From Aestuariivita sp. (lineage in GTDB: Bacteria; Pseudomonadota; Alphaproteobacteria; Rhodobacterales; Rhodobacteraceae), in the NCBI RefSeq assembly GCF_021404545.1, contig NZ_JAAWWD010000062.1, positions 88,832-152,831 of the forward strand: 64,000 nt of DNA. Direction: 5' to 3'. The first letter of the stretch is position 1; every line of letters begins with the position of its first letter. A model generated the notes under the pieces. It made no database searches, was not told where the DNA came from, and was given only the letters and a program-made list of their open reading frames with translations. The position numbers and the translations under genes were made by a program. Below, piece by piece: positions 43,250 to 52,768 of this stretch.

Positions 43250-43286
43250 ACCCCCGGGAATATTTAAGGCCAGAAGAAGCAGCAGG

Positions 43287-44003
43287 TCAGGCCCGTGCCT
43301 GCGCGGTCTCGAAGAAGCGGGCGATGGTTTCGGCATAGGCCTTCATGTCGGCGCGCTGTTGCAGCGAGGCGCGGGCGCGGGCCGTGACCTGAGGTCCGAG
43401 GTGAGGGGCGATCTCTTCGGTGAGGGCGGCGATGAAATCGGGGGTCATTTCGGGGTGGTGCTGGGTGGTGTAGACATGGGCACCGATGGCCATGCCGGCG
43501 ATGGGGCAGTCCCGGGAGCTGGCAATCGCCCGCGCACCCGGGGGCAGGGCGGTGACCTGTTCGAGATGGCTGGCATAGAGGTTGACGGTGGCGCCAAGGC
43601 TTTTCATCCATGGCATAGGATCTGTGATCCGGTTCCCGGTGAGCCCATGCACATATCCGCCGGGGTTGGGCCCGACCGCGCCGCCGAGCGCCAGGGCGAT
43701 CGCCTGATGGCCGAAGCAGGCCCCAAAGAGCGGCAGGCGGCGCGCGGTGACCTGGCGGATCAGATCGAGAAGCCGGGCGATCCAGTTCGACCCATCATGG
43801 ACCGAGGCAGGGCTGCCGGTGATCATCGCCCCGTCGAAACCATCGAGGGTTGCGGGGAAATCCCCGTCTTTGACCATGAAGACCTCAAACGTCCAGCCCG
43901 AGCGCACGCGCGCCATCATGGCCGGAAACTTCTCTGCGTCCTTGGGATGCGCCTGAGCGAAGTCGCTTTCATCGGTATTGGTCACCAGCAGGGCCAGATG
44001 CAT
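43287..44003 (-). CDS. Class I glutamine amidotransferase (GATase1-like hydrolase)
   Basis: A 238-residue protein with a full class I amidotransferase triad: nucleophile Cys96 in LFGACFGHQ, and His183/Glu185 in TQHHPEM. It is a stand-alone domain related to GuaA-type GATase proteins, PuuD-type gamma-glutamyl hydrolases and AtdA2-type proteins. Divergent from the P450 and convergent with gntR. Its placement next to a glutamine-synthetase-like ligase suggests it cleaves gamma-glutamyl amides rather than making GMP. Confidence 0.88.
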   Translation of the reverse strand: MHLALLVTNTDESDFAQAHPKDAEKFPAMMARVRSGWTFEVFMVKDGDFPATLDGFDGAMITGSPASVHDGSNWIARLLDLIRQVTARRLPLFGACFGHQAIALALGGAVGPNPGGYVHGLTGNRITDPMPWMKSLGATVNLYASHLEQVTALPPGARAIASSRDCPIAGMAIGAHVYTTQHHPEMTPDFIAALTEEIAPHLGPQVTARARASLQQRADMKAYAETIARFFETAQARA

Positions 44004-44035
44004 TGGTGTGCGCCTCTCTCAGTCGGATATTTTCG

Positions 44036-44073
44036 TTTACATATTTATGAGCCTCTATAATATACATATGTTA
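44036..44073 (+). promoter_or_regulatory. AT-rich promoter/operator between the amidotransferase and P450 genes
   Basis: The 93-bp divergent gap holds TTTACA (44036-44041) and TATAAT (44056-44061) with a short 14-bp spacer, and an imperfect palindrome, TAATATA-CA-TATGTTA, at 44058-44073 (6 of 8 pairs). It overlaps the -10 box, as expected for a repressor site, so it is a candidate operator for the nearby GntR protein. A strong GGAAAGGG ribosome-binding site follows before the P450 ATG. Confidence 0.5.
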
Positions 44074-44096
44074 AGAGCTTGCGGAAAGGGTAAATC

Positions 44097-45356
44097 ATGA
44101 CCGTTTGGACGCCGACCGATGACGGGTCTGCCGATCTGACCAGCCATGACAGTTATGTCGAGGGTGCGCCGCACAACACCTTTGCGCGGCTCAGGCGGGA
44201 CGATCCGCTGCATTGGACCGACTATGGGCAAGGCGAGGATTTCTGGTCCGTCACGCGGCATGCCGATATCGAGGCGATGAACAAGCAGCCCGATCTTTTC
44301 TCCTCGGCTCGGGGCATCCGGATGGAGGACCAATCCTATGAGGAATACCTCGCGCGCCGGACCTTTCAGGAGACCGACCCGCCCGATCACACACGGGTGC
44401 GGCGCAAGCTGACGCGCGCCTTTGCCAAGCCCACCATCGCCGGGTTCGAGCGGGATATCCGCGATATCTGCACCGACATGCTGGACCCGGTGCTGGAGCG
44501 CGGCAGGTTCGATGCCACCCGCCTGATCGCGCGGGAATTGCCAATGCGCATGCTGGGCCGGATCATCGGGACGCCGGAGGAAGATCTGCCCTGGCTGGTG
44601 GAGAAGGGCGATGCGCTGATCGCCAATACCGATCCGGATTTCACGTCCCATGTGCTCGACAAGATGGAAACGGATGCGTTTCGGATGATGCCGTTCAACT
44701 CTCCGGCCGGAGCCGAGCTTTACCAATATGCCAAGGAGCTGATGGCGGACAAGGCCGCGCGCGGCGACACAGACGGGGTGCTGCATCTGATCCTGGAACC
44801 GGATGAAGATGGGCAGACGATCTCGGAAGAAGAGTTCCGGAATTTCTTTTGCCTGCTGGTGGCGGCAGGCAATGACACCACGCGGTATTCGATCGCGGCG
44901 GGTATCCAGGCGATGTGTCATCAGCCCGAGCTTTTGGGCCAGATGCAGGCTGGGGGTGCGGTTTGGGACACCGCCCCTGACGAGATCATCCGCTGGGCGA
45001 CGCCCGCCACCTATTTCCGGCGCACCGCCACCCGGGATGTGGACATGCATGGCAAGACTATTCGCGCGGGTGACAAGGTGCTTTATTGGTTTGCCTCGGC
45101 CAACCGGGATGAGGCGATGTTCGACGATCCGTTCCGCGTGGATCTGATGCGCAGCCCGAACCGGCATCTGAGTTTCGGACAGGGCGGTCCGCATGTCTGT
45201 CTGGGCATGTGGCTGGCGCGGCTGGAGGTCAAGGTGCTCTTTGAAGAGCTTGCCAGACGGCTCAAATCCATCGAACCTGACGGCCCGCACCGCTTTTTGC
45301 GGTCCAATTTCGTTGCAGGGATCAAATCGCTGCCGGTGAGCGTGCAGCGCGCCTGA
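44097..45356 (+). CDS. Cytochrome P450
   Basis: A soluble bacterial class I P450, 419 residues. I-helix oxygen-activation motif AGNDTT at residues 257-262; ExxR at Glu296-Arg299 (EIIR); heme loop FGQGGPHVCLG with the thiolate Cys368. ETDPPDHTRVRRKL near residue 92 is the C-helix heme-propionate region. The substrate is unknown. No ferredoxin or ferredoxin reductase gene is nearby, so redox partners must come from elsewhere. It is followed 11 bp later by a glutamine-synthetase-like gene, and the two are probably one transcript. Confidence 0.95.
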   Translation: MTVWTPTDDGSADLTSHDSYVEGAPHNTFARLRRDDPLHWTDYGQGEDFWSVTRHADIEAMNKQPDLFSSARGIRMEDQSYEEYLARRTFQETDPPDHTRVRRKLTRAFAKPTIAGFERDIRDICTDMLDPVLERGRFDATRLIARELPMRMLGRIIGTPEEDLPWLVEKGDALIANTDPDFTSHVLDKMETDAFRMMPFNSPAGAELYQYAKELMADKAARGDTDGVLHLILEPDEDGQTISEEEFRNFFCLLVAAGNDTTRYSIAAGIQAMCHQPELLGQMQAGGAVWDTAPDEIIRWATPATYFRRTATRDVDMHGKTIRAGDKVLYWFASANRDEAMFDDPFRVDLMRSPNRHLSFGQGGPHVCLGMWLARLEVKVLFEELARRLKSIEPDGPHRFLRSNFVAGIKSLPVSVQRA

Positions 45357-45367
45357 AGGAGACAGAC

Positions 45368-46657
45368 ATGAAAGACCGGTTGCGCGCGCTTTTTTGCGAT
45401 CACCTGAGCATCATGCGCGGCAAATACCTGCCGCATCACAAGATCGGGGATGAGAGTACGCGGTTCTGCCTGTCTGTCTTCGGCACCCACTATGATCGCG
45501 ATCTGCTGGATGCGCCGGGATCCAAGGTCAAAGCCGGTCTGCCGGATATGGAACTGCGCTGGCGGCATGATGATATCCGCGACAGTTGGGACGGCTCGAC
45601 AAAGGTGGTGCTGGGCGATCTTTACGATGAAGAGGGCGCGCCGCTTGCCCTCTGTCCGCGGGGCACGCTCAAACGCGCCGTCGCCGCGTGGGAGGCCAAG
45701 GGGCTGACACCGAAGGTGGGGATCGAGCTTGAGGCCTTTGCTCTGCAGGCCGATGAGAACGGCCGGTTGCAACCCTATGACGCGCCCGGCGGGGTCGTCT
45801 ATGGCACAGGGCCCTACGCCGATCCGCTGCGCTTTAACGACCGGATCTGGGAAGTGGCGGATGAGCTTGGCTTCCGGTTGGATATGATCACGGCGGAGTT
45901 CGATACGCCGCAGTTTGAGTACACGCTGATCTTTGACGATGCGGTCAAGGCGGTGGATGACATCGTGCTCTTTCGGCTGATGGCGCGTGAGATCGCTCTG
46001 GAATACGGTGTCGTGCTGTCGTTCATGCCCAAACCGATTGCCGAGGCGGGCGGGTCCGGCATGCATGTGAATTTTTCATTTACCGATGGGGCGGGGGGGA
46101 ACGCGCTTTCCACCGGGCCGAAGGGCGGGCCGGATCATATGAACGATCTGGCGCGCGGTTGTCTGGCGGGTCTGTTGCATCACCACAAGGGGCTTGCAGG
46201 GCTGATTGCGCCGACGGCCGCGTCCTATCTGCGGCTGCAACCGGGGTCGCTCTCGGGTTATTGGCAGAACTGGGGGGGCGATCATCGCAATGTCACCACC
46301 CGGATCAGCGGCGAGGGCGGGGCCAAGGCGCGACTGGAACACAGGATGGCGGATGCCTCGGCCAACCCCTATACGGCTGTCGCGGCGGTGTTGCAGGCAT
46401 CCCTTTTGGGGGTGAAGCAGGGTTACTCCCTCCCGCCGATTGAGACGGGTGATGGCTTTGACCGGACGGATGCGAAGGCAGGAACGGCGGATGATCTCAA
46501 AGGGGCCGTTGCTGATTTGGCGGCAGATACCATCCTGGCCGAGGCCGTTGGAGCTGAACTGGTGGCAAACCATGTCTACATGAAGCAGAAAGAGGTGCGT
46601 AAGACGCGCGACCTGGAAGGGGACGCGCTGCGCGACTTCTATGTCTGGTTTGTGTAG
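45368..46657 (+). CDS. Glutamine synthetase family protein (gamma-glutamyl-amine ligase type)
   Basis: A 429-residue ATP-grasp-like ligase of the GlnA superfamily, PuuA/GlnT branch. Catalytic-domain motifs: VGIELEAF near residue 118 (metal Glu), TAEFDTPQFEY near residue 177, GSGMHVNFSF (ammonia/ATP loop), and NVTTRISGEGG (ATP-binding Arg). The N-terminal beta-grasp is shortened. Such enzymes often ligate glutamate to an amine other than ammonia. It is downstream of the P450 with AGGAG before the ATG. Its stop codon TAG is the first three bases of a 21-bp inverted repeat. Confidence 0.9.
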   Translation: MKDRLRALFCDHLSIMRGKYLPHHKIGDESTRFCLSVFGTHYDRDLLDAPGSKVKAGLPDMELRWRHDDIRDSWDGSTKVVLGDLYDEEGAPLALCPRGTLKRAVAAWEAKGLTPKVGIELEAFALQADENGRLQPYDAPGGVVYGTGPYADPLRFNDRIWEVADELGFRLDMITAEFDTPQFEYTLIFDDAVKAVDDIVLFRLMAREIALEYGVVLSFMPKPIAEAGGSGMHVNFSFTDGAGGNALSTGPKGGPDHMNDLARGCLAGLLHHHKGLAGLIAPTAASYLRLQPGSLSGYWQNWGGDHRNVTTRISGEGGAKARLEHRMADASANPYTAVAAVLQASLLGVKQGYSLPPIETGDGFDRTDAKAGTADDLKGAVADLAADTILAEAVGAELVANHVYMKQKEVRKTRDLEGDALRDFYVWFV

Positions 46658-46710
46658 GGCGGGACTTGTCCCGCCTTTCTTAACGGGCCGGCGGGACAAG
46701 TCCCGCCCTA
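46655..46710. repeat. Perfect 21-bp inverted repeat overlapping the stop codon
   Basis: Left arm 46655-46675 and right arm 46690-46710 are exact reverse complements (TAGGGCGGGACTTG.. against ..CAAGTCCCGCCCTA) with a 14-bp spacer. Each arm also contains its own palindrome, GGCGGGAC-GTCCCGCC. The outermost TAG of the left arm is the stop codon of the ligase gene. It looks like a terminator or extragenic mobile palindrome; it is not related in sequence to the CTG-NNN-CAG hairpins. Confidence 0.88.
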
Positions 46711-47060
46711 CCGGCCCGAGTACTCCGATCTGGGTGCAAGAGCGAAGGTGGCCGTGCCAGTGCTTTTCCAGGACAGGTTTCGGCGATGCGCTGGCGCCCA
46801 GAAAGGCTGGTCTAAGCCGCGGGTGGGTCCGGTGTTGGCTTTTCGCAGGCCACGCATCGCTCGTCTGGTCCGCATGGCAGCTGTAAGGGGTGCGTCATTG
46901 CTGCGCTTGCGCCTCGGTGTCGCAGTTATAAGCATCTGAAAAGAAATGAATATAATCGTATGCAAAGGTATTCGGCGCCGTCCTGTCGCAGATGCGCTGA
47001 AAGCCGGACGAAAAAGTCTATCTCAAAGATAAGTTTAACAACCAAAAGAGCCTTTGGCGC
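46711..47060. other. 350-bp gap before cydA, no recognised gene
   Basis: No convincing gene. An 85-codon minus-strand frame (46708-46965) and an 81-codon plus-strand frame both look like low-complexity Arg/Trp-rich chance frames. The last 130 bp is AT-richer and holds likely promoter elements for cydAB. Confidence 0.5.
46951..47031 (+). promoter_or_regulatory. Candidate cydAB promoter and operator
   Basis: A perfect TATAAT hexamer at 46951-46956, 104 bp before cydA; TTATAA at 46926-46931 is a poor -35 candidate. Downstream, TATCT-CAA-AGATA (47019-47031) is a perfect 5-bp-arm palindrome inside the leader and could be a regulator site. It is not an FNR box (TTGAT-N4-ATCAA). Confidence 0.45.
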
Positions 47061-48446
47061 ATGGACACGCTGCTTCTCTCCCGCATTCAGTTTGGAGCGA
47101 ACATTTCGTTCCACATTCTTTTTCCCACAATCACCATCGCGTTGGGGTGGGTGCTTTTGTTCTTCAAGCTGCGTTTTAACGCGACGGGCGAGACCAAGTG
47201 GATGGACGCCTACCGGTTCTGGGTGAAGGTCTTCGCGCTCAGCTTTGCAATGGGTGTCGTCTCGGGCATCACCATGTCGTTCCAGTTCGGCACAAACTGG
47301 CCGGGCTTCATGGAGACGGTTGGTAACATCGCAGGTCCGCTGCTGGCGTATGAGGTGCTCACCGCCTTCTTTCTCGAAGCGGTGTTTCTGGGCATCATGC
47401 TCTTTGGGTTTTCCCGGGTTCCGGGATGGCTCCACACGCTCGCAACCTTTCTCGTTGCGTTTGGCACGACCATGTCGGCTTTCTGGATCCTTGTGTTGAA
47501 TAGCTGGATGCACACCCCGGTCGGGTTCGAGATGATCGACGGCGTGGCTCATGCGACCGATTGGGTCGCGATCCTGTTCAACCCCTCCATGCCCTACCGG
47601 TTGGTGCATATGTTGCTTGCCTCCGGATTGACCGTGGCGTTCCTGATCGCTGGATTTTCGGCCTTTCGCATGCTGCTCGGGGACAAGGGCCGGGATGTGC
47701 GTGCCGCGCTGAAAACTGCTCTGATCATGGGGGCGTCGCTGATCCCTTTGCAAATCCTGGCGGGCGATATGCATGGGCTGAATACGCTGGAGTATCAGCC
47801 CCAGAAGGTTGCCGCGATGGAGGGCAATTGGGAGACGGGTACGAACGTGCCGCTGCTGCTTTTTGCCATTCCCGATGAGGACGCCCGCGAGAACCGGATG
47901 GAGATAGCGATCCCCAATGGCGCCTCGCTGATCCTGACCCACAAGGCCGATGGTGAAGTTCCCGGACTGAACGATTTTGTCACCGAAGACGGGGAGGTGC
48001 TGCACCCACCTGTCGCTCCGGTCTTCTTTGCGTTCCGCATCATGGTGGGTACCGGTATGGCAATGCTCCTGCTCAGCTGGGCAGGGGTGTACTTCATGGC
48101 GCGGCGCCGCGATGCCGGAGCTGTGCCCAAGCCGCTGCTCGTGGTGCTGGTGCCCATGGCGTTTTCGGGCTGGGTTGCGACGCTGGCGGGGTGGTACACA
48201 ACCGAGATCGGGCGTCAGCCCTGGCTGGTTCAGGGTGTGCTCAGCACCAAGGATGCCGTCGCCGACGTGCCGGCCCCATTTGTCGGCATGACGCTGGTAA
48301 CGTATCTCGCGATCTACGCAGCCCTGCTGGCTGCCTATATCTTTGTACTCTTTTTTCTTGCCACCAAGGCGAGCCGGGGCGAGACTGTGCACCCCAGTGC
48401 GCCGCAATCGGGCGAAGCGGTCGCCCGTCAAATCCCGGCGGAGTGA
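47061..48446 (+). CDS. cydA: Cytochrome bd-type ubiquinol oxidase subunit I (CioA-like)
   Basis: Heme-bearing subunit of a bd-type quinol oxidase that reduces oxygen without pumping protons. 461 residues and about nine membrane helices. The N-terminal heme ligand His18 (NISFHILFPT) and GWETGTNVPL-like Q-loop entry (MEGNWETGTNVPLL) are present. The Q-loop is short, as in cyanide-insensitive oxidase CioA. CydB follows 6 bp later. It supports respiration at low oxygen or under cyanide, sulfide or NO stress. Confidence 0.93.
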   Translation: MDTLLLSRIQFGANISFHILFPTITIALGWVLLFFKLRFNATGETKWMDAYRFWVKVFALSFAMGVVSGITMSFQFGTNWPGFMETVGNIAGPLLAYEVLTAFFLEAVFLGIMLFGFSRVPGWLHTLATFLVAFGTTMSAFWILVLNSWMHTPVGFEMIDGVAHATDWVAILFNPSMPYRLVHMLLASGLTVAFLIAGFSAFRMLLGDKGRDVRAALKTALIMGASLIPLQILAGDMHGLNTLEYQPQKVAAMEGNWETGTNVPLLLFAIPDEDARENRMEIAIPNGASLILTHKADGEVPGLNDFVTEDGEVLHPPVAPVFFAFRIMVGTGMAMLLLSWAGVYFMARRRDAGAVPKPLLVVLVPMAFSGWVATLAGWYTTEIGRQPWLVQGVLSTKDAVADVPAPFVGMTLVTYLAIYAALLAAYIFVLFFLATKASRGETVHPSAPQSGEAVARQIPAE

Positions 48447-48452
48447 AGACAG

Positions 48453-49463
48453 ATGGGCTTGTTTGGTGATCCCGCATACTGGCTGCCACTGACCTTTGCC
48501 GCCCTGATGGGCGTGTCGATCCTGATCTATGTGGTTCTCGACGGGTTCGATCTGGGGGTCGGGGTGCTCTTTCCCTTTGCCGACGGCGCCGAGAAGGACC
48601 GGATGGTCGCCTCTATCGGACCGTTCTGGGATGCGAATGAAACCTGGCTTGTCCTGGCAGTCGGGTTATTGCTTGTGGCCTTTCCGGCGGCGCATGGAAC
48701 GATCCTGACCGCGCTCTACCTGCCGGTTGCGGTCATGTTGATCGGTCTGATCCTGCGGGGCGTTGCGTTCGAGTTCCGGGTGAAGGCGCCGACGCCGCAT
48801 AAACGGGCCTGGAACGGGGCGTTCTTTGTGGGCTCTTTGATGACGTCTCTGGCGCAAGGCTATATGCTGGGGCTTTACATCATGGGGCTTGAGCAGACCT
48901 GGGCAACCTGGGCTTTTGGTGCGCTGACGGCGGTCTTCCTGACCGTGGGGTATTCCTTTATCGGGGCGACCTGGCTGATCCTTAAGACCGAAGGCGCGTT
49001 GCAGATCAAGGCCGTGCGATGGGCGCGGGGCGGCATCTGGGGGCTGGTCCTTGGGCTGGGCGCGATCTCTCTCGCCTCGCCGCTGGTGAGCGAGCGGATC
49101 TGGGCCAAGTGGTTCTCGGTGCCCGAGATATTCGCGCTTGCTCCGCTGCCGCTGATGTCGGCGGGGCTGGTGGTGCTGCTGTGGCTGGCGCTGCGCCGGT
49201 TGCCCACCCGCGATGACAGTTGGGCATGGTTTCCGTTCGTGGCGTCCGTCGTGCTCTTCATGCTGGCGTTCTTTGGGTTAGCCTACTCCTTTTACCCGTA
49301 TGTGGTGCCCGAAAAGCTGACGCTCTATGAGGCCGCCAGCGCACCTGAGAGCCTTTTCATCATTCTGATCGGAACCTGCGTCGTGCTTCCGATGATCGGC
49401 GGTTACACGGTATTGGCCTATACCGTTTTCCGCGGTAAGGCGCGGGATTTGCGCTATGATTGA
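48453..49463 (+). CDS. cydB: Cytochrome bd-type ubiquinol oxidase subunit II (CioB-like)
   Basis: Partner subunit of the bd oxidase, 336 residues with about eight membrane helices. [20 protein letters not shown], then [11 protein letters not shown] near residue 29 and [21 protein letters not shown] near residue 55, are characteristic of CydB. No cydX or cydDC is adjacent; a cydX-size frame is not visible after the stop. Two hairpin repeats follow 26 bp after the stop and probably end the transcript. Confidence 0.94.
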   Translation: MGLFGDPAYWLPLTFAALMGVSILIYVVLDGFDLGVGVLFPFADGAEKDRMVASIGPFWDANETWLVLAVGLLLVAFPAAHGTILTALYLPVAVMLIGLILRGVAFEFRVKAPTPHKRAWNGAFFVGSLMTSLAQGYMLGLYIMGLEQTWATWAFGALTAVFLTVGYSFIGATWLILKTEGALQIKAVRWARGGIWGLVLGLGAISLASPLVSERIWAKWFSVPEIFALAPLPLMSAGLVVLLWLALRRLPTRDDSWAWFPFVASVVLFMLAFFGLAYSFYPYVVPEKLTLYEAASAPESLFIILIGTCVVLPMIGGYTVLAYTVFRGKARDLRYD

Positions 49464-49489
49464 GGGGCATGCCAGACGTCACGAGGGCG

Positions 49490-49533
49490 CATTTTCTGAC
49501 CCAGAAAATGGCCCAGAATTTGATAAATTCTGG
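49490..49533. repeat. Two-hairpin palindromic repeat (locus 4)
   Basis: 49490-49510: arms CATTTTCTG / CAGAAAATG, loop ACC. 49513-49533: CCAGAATTT / AAATTCTGG, loop GAT. This is the only locus between co-directional genes (cydB, then mutL), which favours a terminator role for cydAB. The second hairpin has a different apex (TTT-GAT-AAA) but keeps the CCAGAA outer stem of the family. Confidence 0.88.
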
Positions 49534-49603
49534 TGGCGCGCGGGGTCAGATTGGTCGCAATAGCGGTGGCAGAATCGCGCTGGCCTATGCTAGGTTTTGC
49601 GGT

Positions 49604-51433
49604 ATGGCTGCATCTGACCGCAAAATCGGCGATATGCCCCCCGTAATTCGACAGCTGGACGACGGCGCGATCAATCGTATTGCGGCAGGTGAGGTGGTCG
49701 AACGGCCCGCCTCTGCTGTCAAGGAGTTGGTGGAGAACGCAATTGACGCGGGCGCCACCCGGATCTCGGTCGATGTGGTCGCGGGCGGCAAAGCGCTGAT
49801 CCGGGTCACCGATGATGGGTGCGGGATGCTGCCGCGCGATTTGCCATTGGCCCTCGCCCGGCATGCCACGTCCAAGATCGATGGTGACGATCTGTTGGAC
49901 ATCCGCACATTCGGATTTCGCGGCGAAGCGCTGGCCTCTCTTGCGGCGGTCGGACGCCTTACGCTGACAAGCCGCGTATCGGGACATGATGCGGCGATGG
50001 TGCGGGTCGCCGGAGGGCGGATGGAACCGATCCGACCTGCCGCGCTGCGCGCTGGTACGGTAGTGGAGCTGCGCGATCTTTTCTACGCCACACCCGCCCG
50101 CCTTAAATTCCTGCGCACGGACCGGGCCGAGGGGCAGGCGATCACCGATGTGGTCAAACGGCTGGCCATGGCCGAGCCGGGCGTCTCGTTTACCCTGCGC
50201 GACGCAAGCGATGGAGGCAACGACCGTGTTGTATTCCGAGTGGATGCGGAACAGGGGGAGCTCTTTGACGCGCTGCGTGCGCGGCTGTCGCGGATCATGG
50301 GAACCGAGTTTGTTGCCAATGCCCTGCCCATCGATGCCGAGCGTGAGGGGCTGCGGCTGGTGGGCTATGCCGCGCTGCCGACGTATTCCCGGGGCGCGGC
50401 GGTGGCGCAGTATCTCTTTGTCAATGGACGTCCCGTGCGCGACAAGATGCTGGGTGGCGCGCTCAGGGCCGCCTATATGGATTTCCTCAGCCGGGACCGG
50501 CATCCGGCTGCGGCCCTTTTCATCGATTGCGATCCGACGCTGGTGGATGTGAACGTCCATCCGGCCAAGACCGAGGTGCGGTTTCGCGATCCCGGCGTGG
50601 CACGTGGGCTGATCGTGTCGGCGCTGCGGCATGCTCTGGCCGAGGCGGGGCATCGCGCCTCAAGCACGGTCGCGGATGCCACATTGGGGGTCATGCGACC
50701 CGAGCCATTGGGCGAGCCCGCGCGCGTGTATCAGATGGAGCGCGCTCCGCGCAGTCTTCCGCCCGAGCTTCCAGCCGATCCAGGATTTGCTGAAACGGCC
50801 CCTGTCTATGCGCGTGTGGTCGAGGAGGCCGAGCCAGCGCCGGAGGAGACGTCCCACCCGCTTGGAGCCGCGCGCGGACAGGTGCATGAAAACTATATCA
50901 TCGCTCAGACCGAGACCGGTATGGTCATCGTCGATCAGCATGCAGCCCATGAGCGGTTGGTCTATGAGAAGCTCAAACGCCAGATGGCAGAGACCGGGGT
51001 GGCGGCACAAGCGCTGTTGATCCCCGAGATCGTTGAGGTGGGCGCGGACGAATGTGACCGTTTGCTGTCGGTGGCTGAGGATATGACCCGGCTGGGCCTG
51101 ACGATCGAGCCGTTTGGTGGCGGTGCGGTCGCCGTGCGCGAAACCCCGGCGATTCTGGGGGAGGTCGACGCGCGGGCCATGATCCTCGATATTCTCGATG
51201 AGCTTGCCGATCAGAACGAGAGCACCGGCGTTCTGGCCCGGATCGAGGCGATCCTGAGCCGGGTCGCCTGCCATGGCTCCATCCGGTCGGGCCGCCGCAT
51301 GCGGGCCGAGGAGATGAATGCGCTGTTGCGCGAGATGGAGGCGACGCCGCATTCGGGACAATGCAACCATGGGCGGCCGACCTATGTGGAACTGAAGCTG
51401 TCGGATATCGAGCGGCTGTTCGGGCGCACATGA
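49604..51433 (+). CDS. mutL: DNA mismatch repair protein MutL
   Basis: Couples MutS recognition to strand incision. About 609 residues. The GHKL ATPase half has [35 protein letters not shown] and [12 protein letters not shown]. The C-terminal dimerisation half has [33 protein letters not shown] and [16 protein letters not shown], the zinc-site motifs of the endonuclease-type MutL. The endonuclease [12 protein letters not shown] motif is intact. The start is uncertain between MAASDRK (49604, TAGGTT upstream) and MPPVIRQ (49634). Confidence 0.94.
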   Translation: MAASDRKIGDMPPVIRQLDDGAINRIAAGEVVERPASAVKELVENAIDAGATRISVDVVAGGKALIRVTDDGCGMLPRDLPLALARHATSKIDGDDLLDIRTFGFRGEALASLAAVGRLTLTSRVSGHDAAMVRVAGGRMEPIRPAALRAGTVVELRDLFYATPARLKFLRTDRAEGQAITDVVKRLAMAEPGVSFTLRDASDGGNDRVVFRVDAEQGELFDALRARLSRIMGTEFVANALPIDAEREGLRLVGYAALPTYSRGAAVAQYLFVNGRPVRDKMLGGALRAAYMDFLSRDRHPAAALFIDCDPTLVDVNVHPAKTEVRFRDPGVARGLIVSALRHALAEAGHRASSTVADATLGVMRPEPLGEPARVYQMERAPRSLPPELPADPGFAETAPVYARVVEEAEPAPEETSHPLGAARGQVHENYIIAQTETGMVIVDQHAAHERLVYEKLKRQMAETGVAAQALLIPEIVEVGADECDRLLSVAEDMTRLGLTIEPFGGGAVAVRETPAILGEVDARAMILDILDELADQNESTGVLARIEAILSRVACHGSIRSGRRMRAEEMNALLREMEATPHSGQCNHGRPTYVELKLSDIERLFGRT

Positions 51434-51514
51434 AACCTTTTGTGGCCATAGGACTTCGCGGCTCGCGCTCCCCGAGCTCTCATTCGTGGCCTTTGGACGC
51501 GCGGGTTCTACGCC

Positions 51515-52768
51515 GTGATTGAGCTGGGTGGACAAAGCTATGCGTTCAGCGATCCCGCGGTCCTCGCCGTTCTGGCGGGCGCGGGCGTCCTGGTGTTGAT
51601 CTTGATCCTGCTGATCGTCTCTGTCCGGGTCGCGGGCCGGTCAGCACGGATGATGGCGCCTGTTTCCCAACAACTGGGCGCTTTGGGCGGACATGTGCAG
51701 CAGTTGAGCCTGGGTCAGGAACAGTTGCGCGGCGGGCTTCAGACGGTTTCGGACACCCAGGCCAATGCGCAGACACAGGTGATCCAGACGATGGAGGCGC
51801 GACTGGCCACTGTTCAGCAACAGATGCAAGACAGGCTCTCCGACAACGCGATGCGGTCCCAGCGGGCACTGGTCGAGATGCAGGAGCGGATGAAGGAGAG
51901 CCTGCACGGATCGTCGAAACAGACTACTGCGTCGCTCAGTCAGTTGCAGGAGCGGCTGGCGACCATCGACAAGGCGCAGGATAACATCACCAAACTGTCC
52001 GGCGATGTGCTGAGTTTGCAGGACATTCTGTCGAACAAGCAGACGCGCGGGGCGTTCGGGGAAATCCAGCTCAAGGACATCGTGGGTAAGGCGCTTCCTG
52101 CGGACAGCTATGCCTGGCAGGCGACCCTGTCGAATGGCAAGCGGGCTGATTGCCTGATCCGGCTTCCGAATCCGCCCGGACCCATTGTCATCGATTCGAA
52201 ATTCCCACTGGAGCCCTACGAAGCGCTGCGTCGGGCCAGCACCGACCGAGAGCTCGCTGACGCGGTCAAGCAGATGAAGGTCGCGGTGCGCGCGCACATA
52301 AAGGCAATATCAGAGAAATACATCATCGAAGGGGAAACCGCGGATGGCGCGATCCTTTTCCTGCCATCGGAAGCCGTCTATGCGGAATTGCATGCCAATT
52401 TCGCCGATCTTGTGCGCGAAGGGTTCGATGCGCGGGTCTGGATCGTGTCGCCCACGACCTGTATGGCGACGCTGAACACGATGCGGGCCATTCTCAAGGA
52501 TGCTCGGATGCGAGAACAGGCCGGCGCGATCCGCAAGGCCCTGCGCCTGCTTCACCGCGATGTGGAGATCGTGGGGCAGCGGGCCGCCAAGCTCGACACC
52601 CATTTCCGGCAGGCGCGCGAGGATGTCGAAGGAATAGGGATAGCCGCGGAGCGCGCAGGGAAACGCGCGGCACGGCTCGACAGTTTCGACTTTGAAGAAC
52701 TGGCGCCGGGAGAGGCCGAAGGGGGTGTCCCTCTGGTCAAGTCCGACGTTGATCCCGCCAGAAACTGA
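51515..52768 (+). CDS. rmuC: DNA recombination protein RmuC
   Basis: Membrane-anchored nuclease-like protein that limits DNA inversions and repeats recombination. 417 residues with GTG start. N-terminal helix at about residues 14-38, coiled coil at about residues 50-165 (Gln-rich), then the RmuC core: QDILSNKQTRGAFGEIQLKDIV, VIDSKFPLEPYE, AILFLPSEAVYAELHANF and VWIVSPTTCMATLNTM. The last codons (ARN, then TGA) fall inside the first hairpin of repeat locus 5. Confidence 0.94.
   Translation: MIELGGQSYAFSDPAVLAVLAGAGVLVLILILLIVSVRVAGRSARMMAPVSQQLGALGGHVQQLSLGQEQLRGGLQTVSDTQANAQTQVIQTMEARLATVQQQMQDRLSDNAMRSQRALVEMQERMKESLHGSSKQTTASLSQLQERLATIDKAQDNITKLSGDVLSLQDILSNKQTRGAFGEIQLKDIVGKALPADSYAWQATLSNGKRADCLIRLPNPPGPIVIDSKFPLEPYEALRRASTDRELADAVKQMKVAVRAHIKAISEKYIIEGETADGAILFLPSEAVYAELHANFADLVREGFDARVWIVSPTTCMATLNTMRAILKDARMREQAGAIRKALRLLHRDVEIVGQRAAKLDTHFRQAREDVEGIGIAAERAGKRAARLDSFDFEELAPGEAEGGVPLVKSDVDPARN

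Noticed and set aside
46708..46965. 85-codon minus-strand frame before cydA
   Set aside because: Arg/Ser-rich with no family resemblance, and overlapping a likely promoter. Treated as chance.
47061..48446. Annotation as a classic E. coli-type CydA
   Set aside because: The Q-loop is short and the length (461) fits the CioA branch better. I keep the symbol cydA but describe it as CioA-like.
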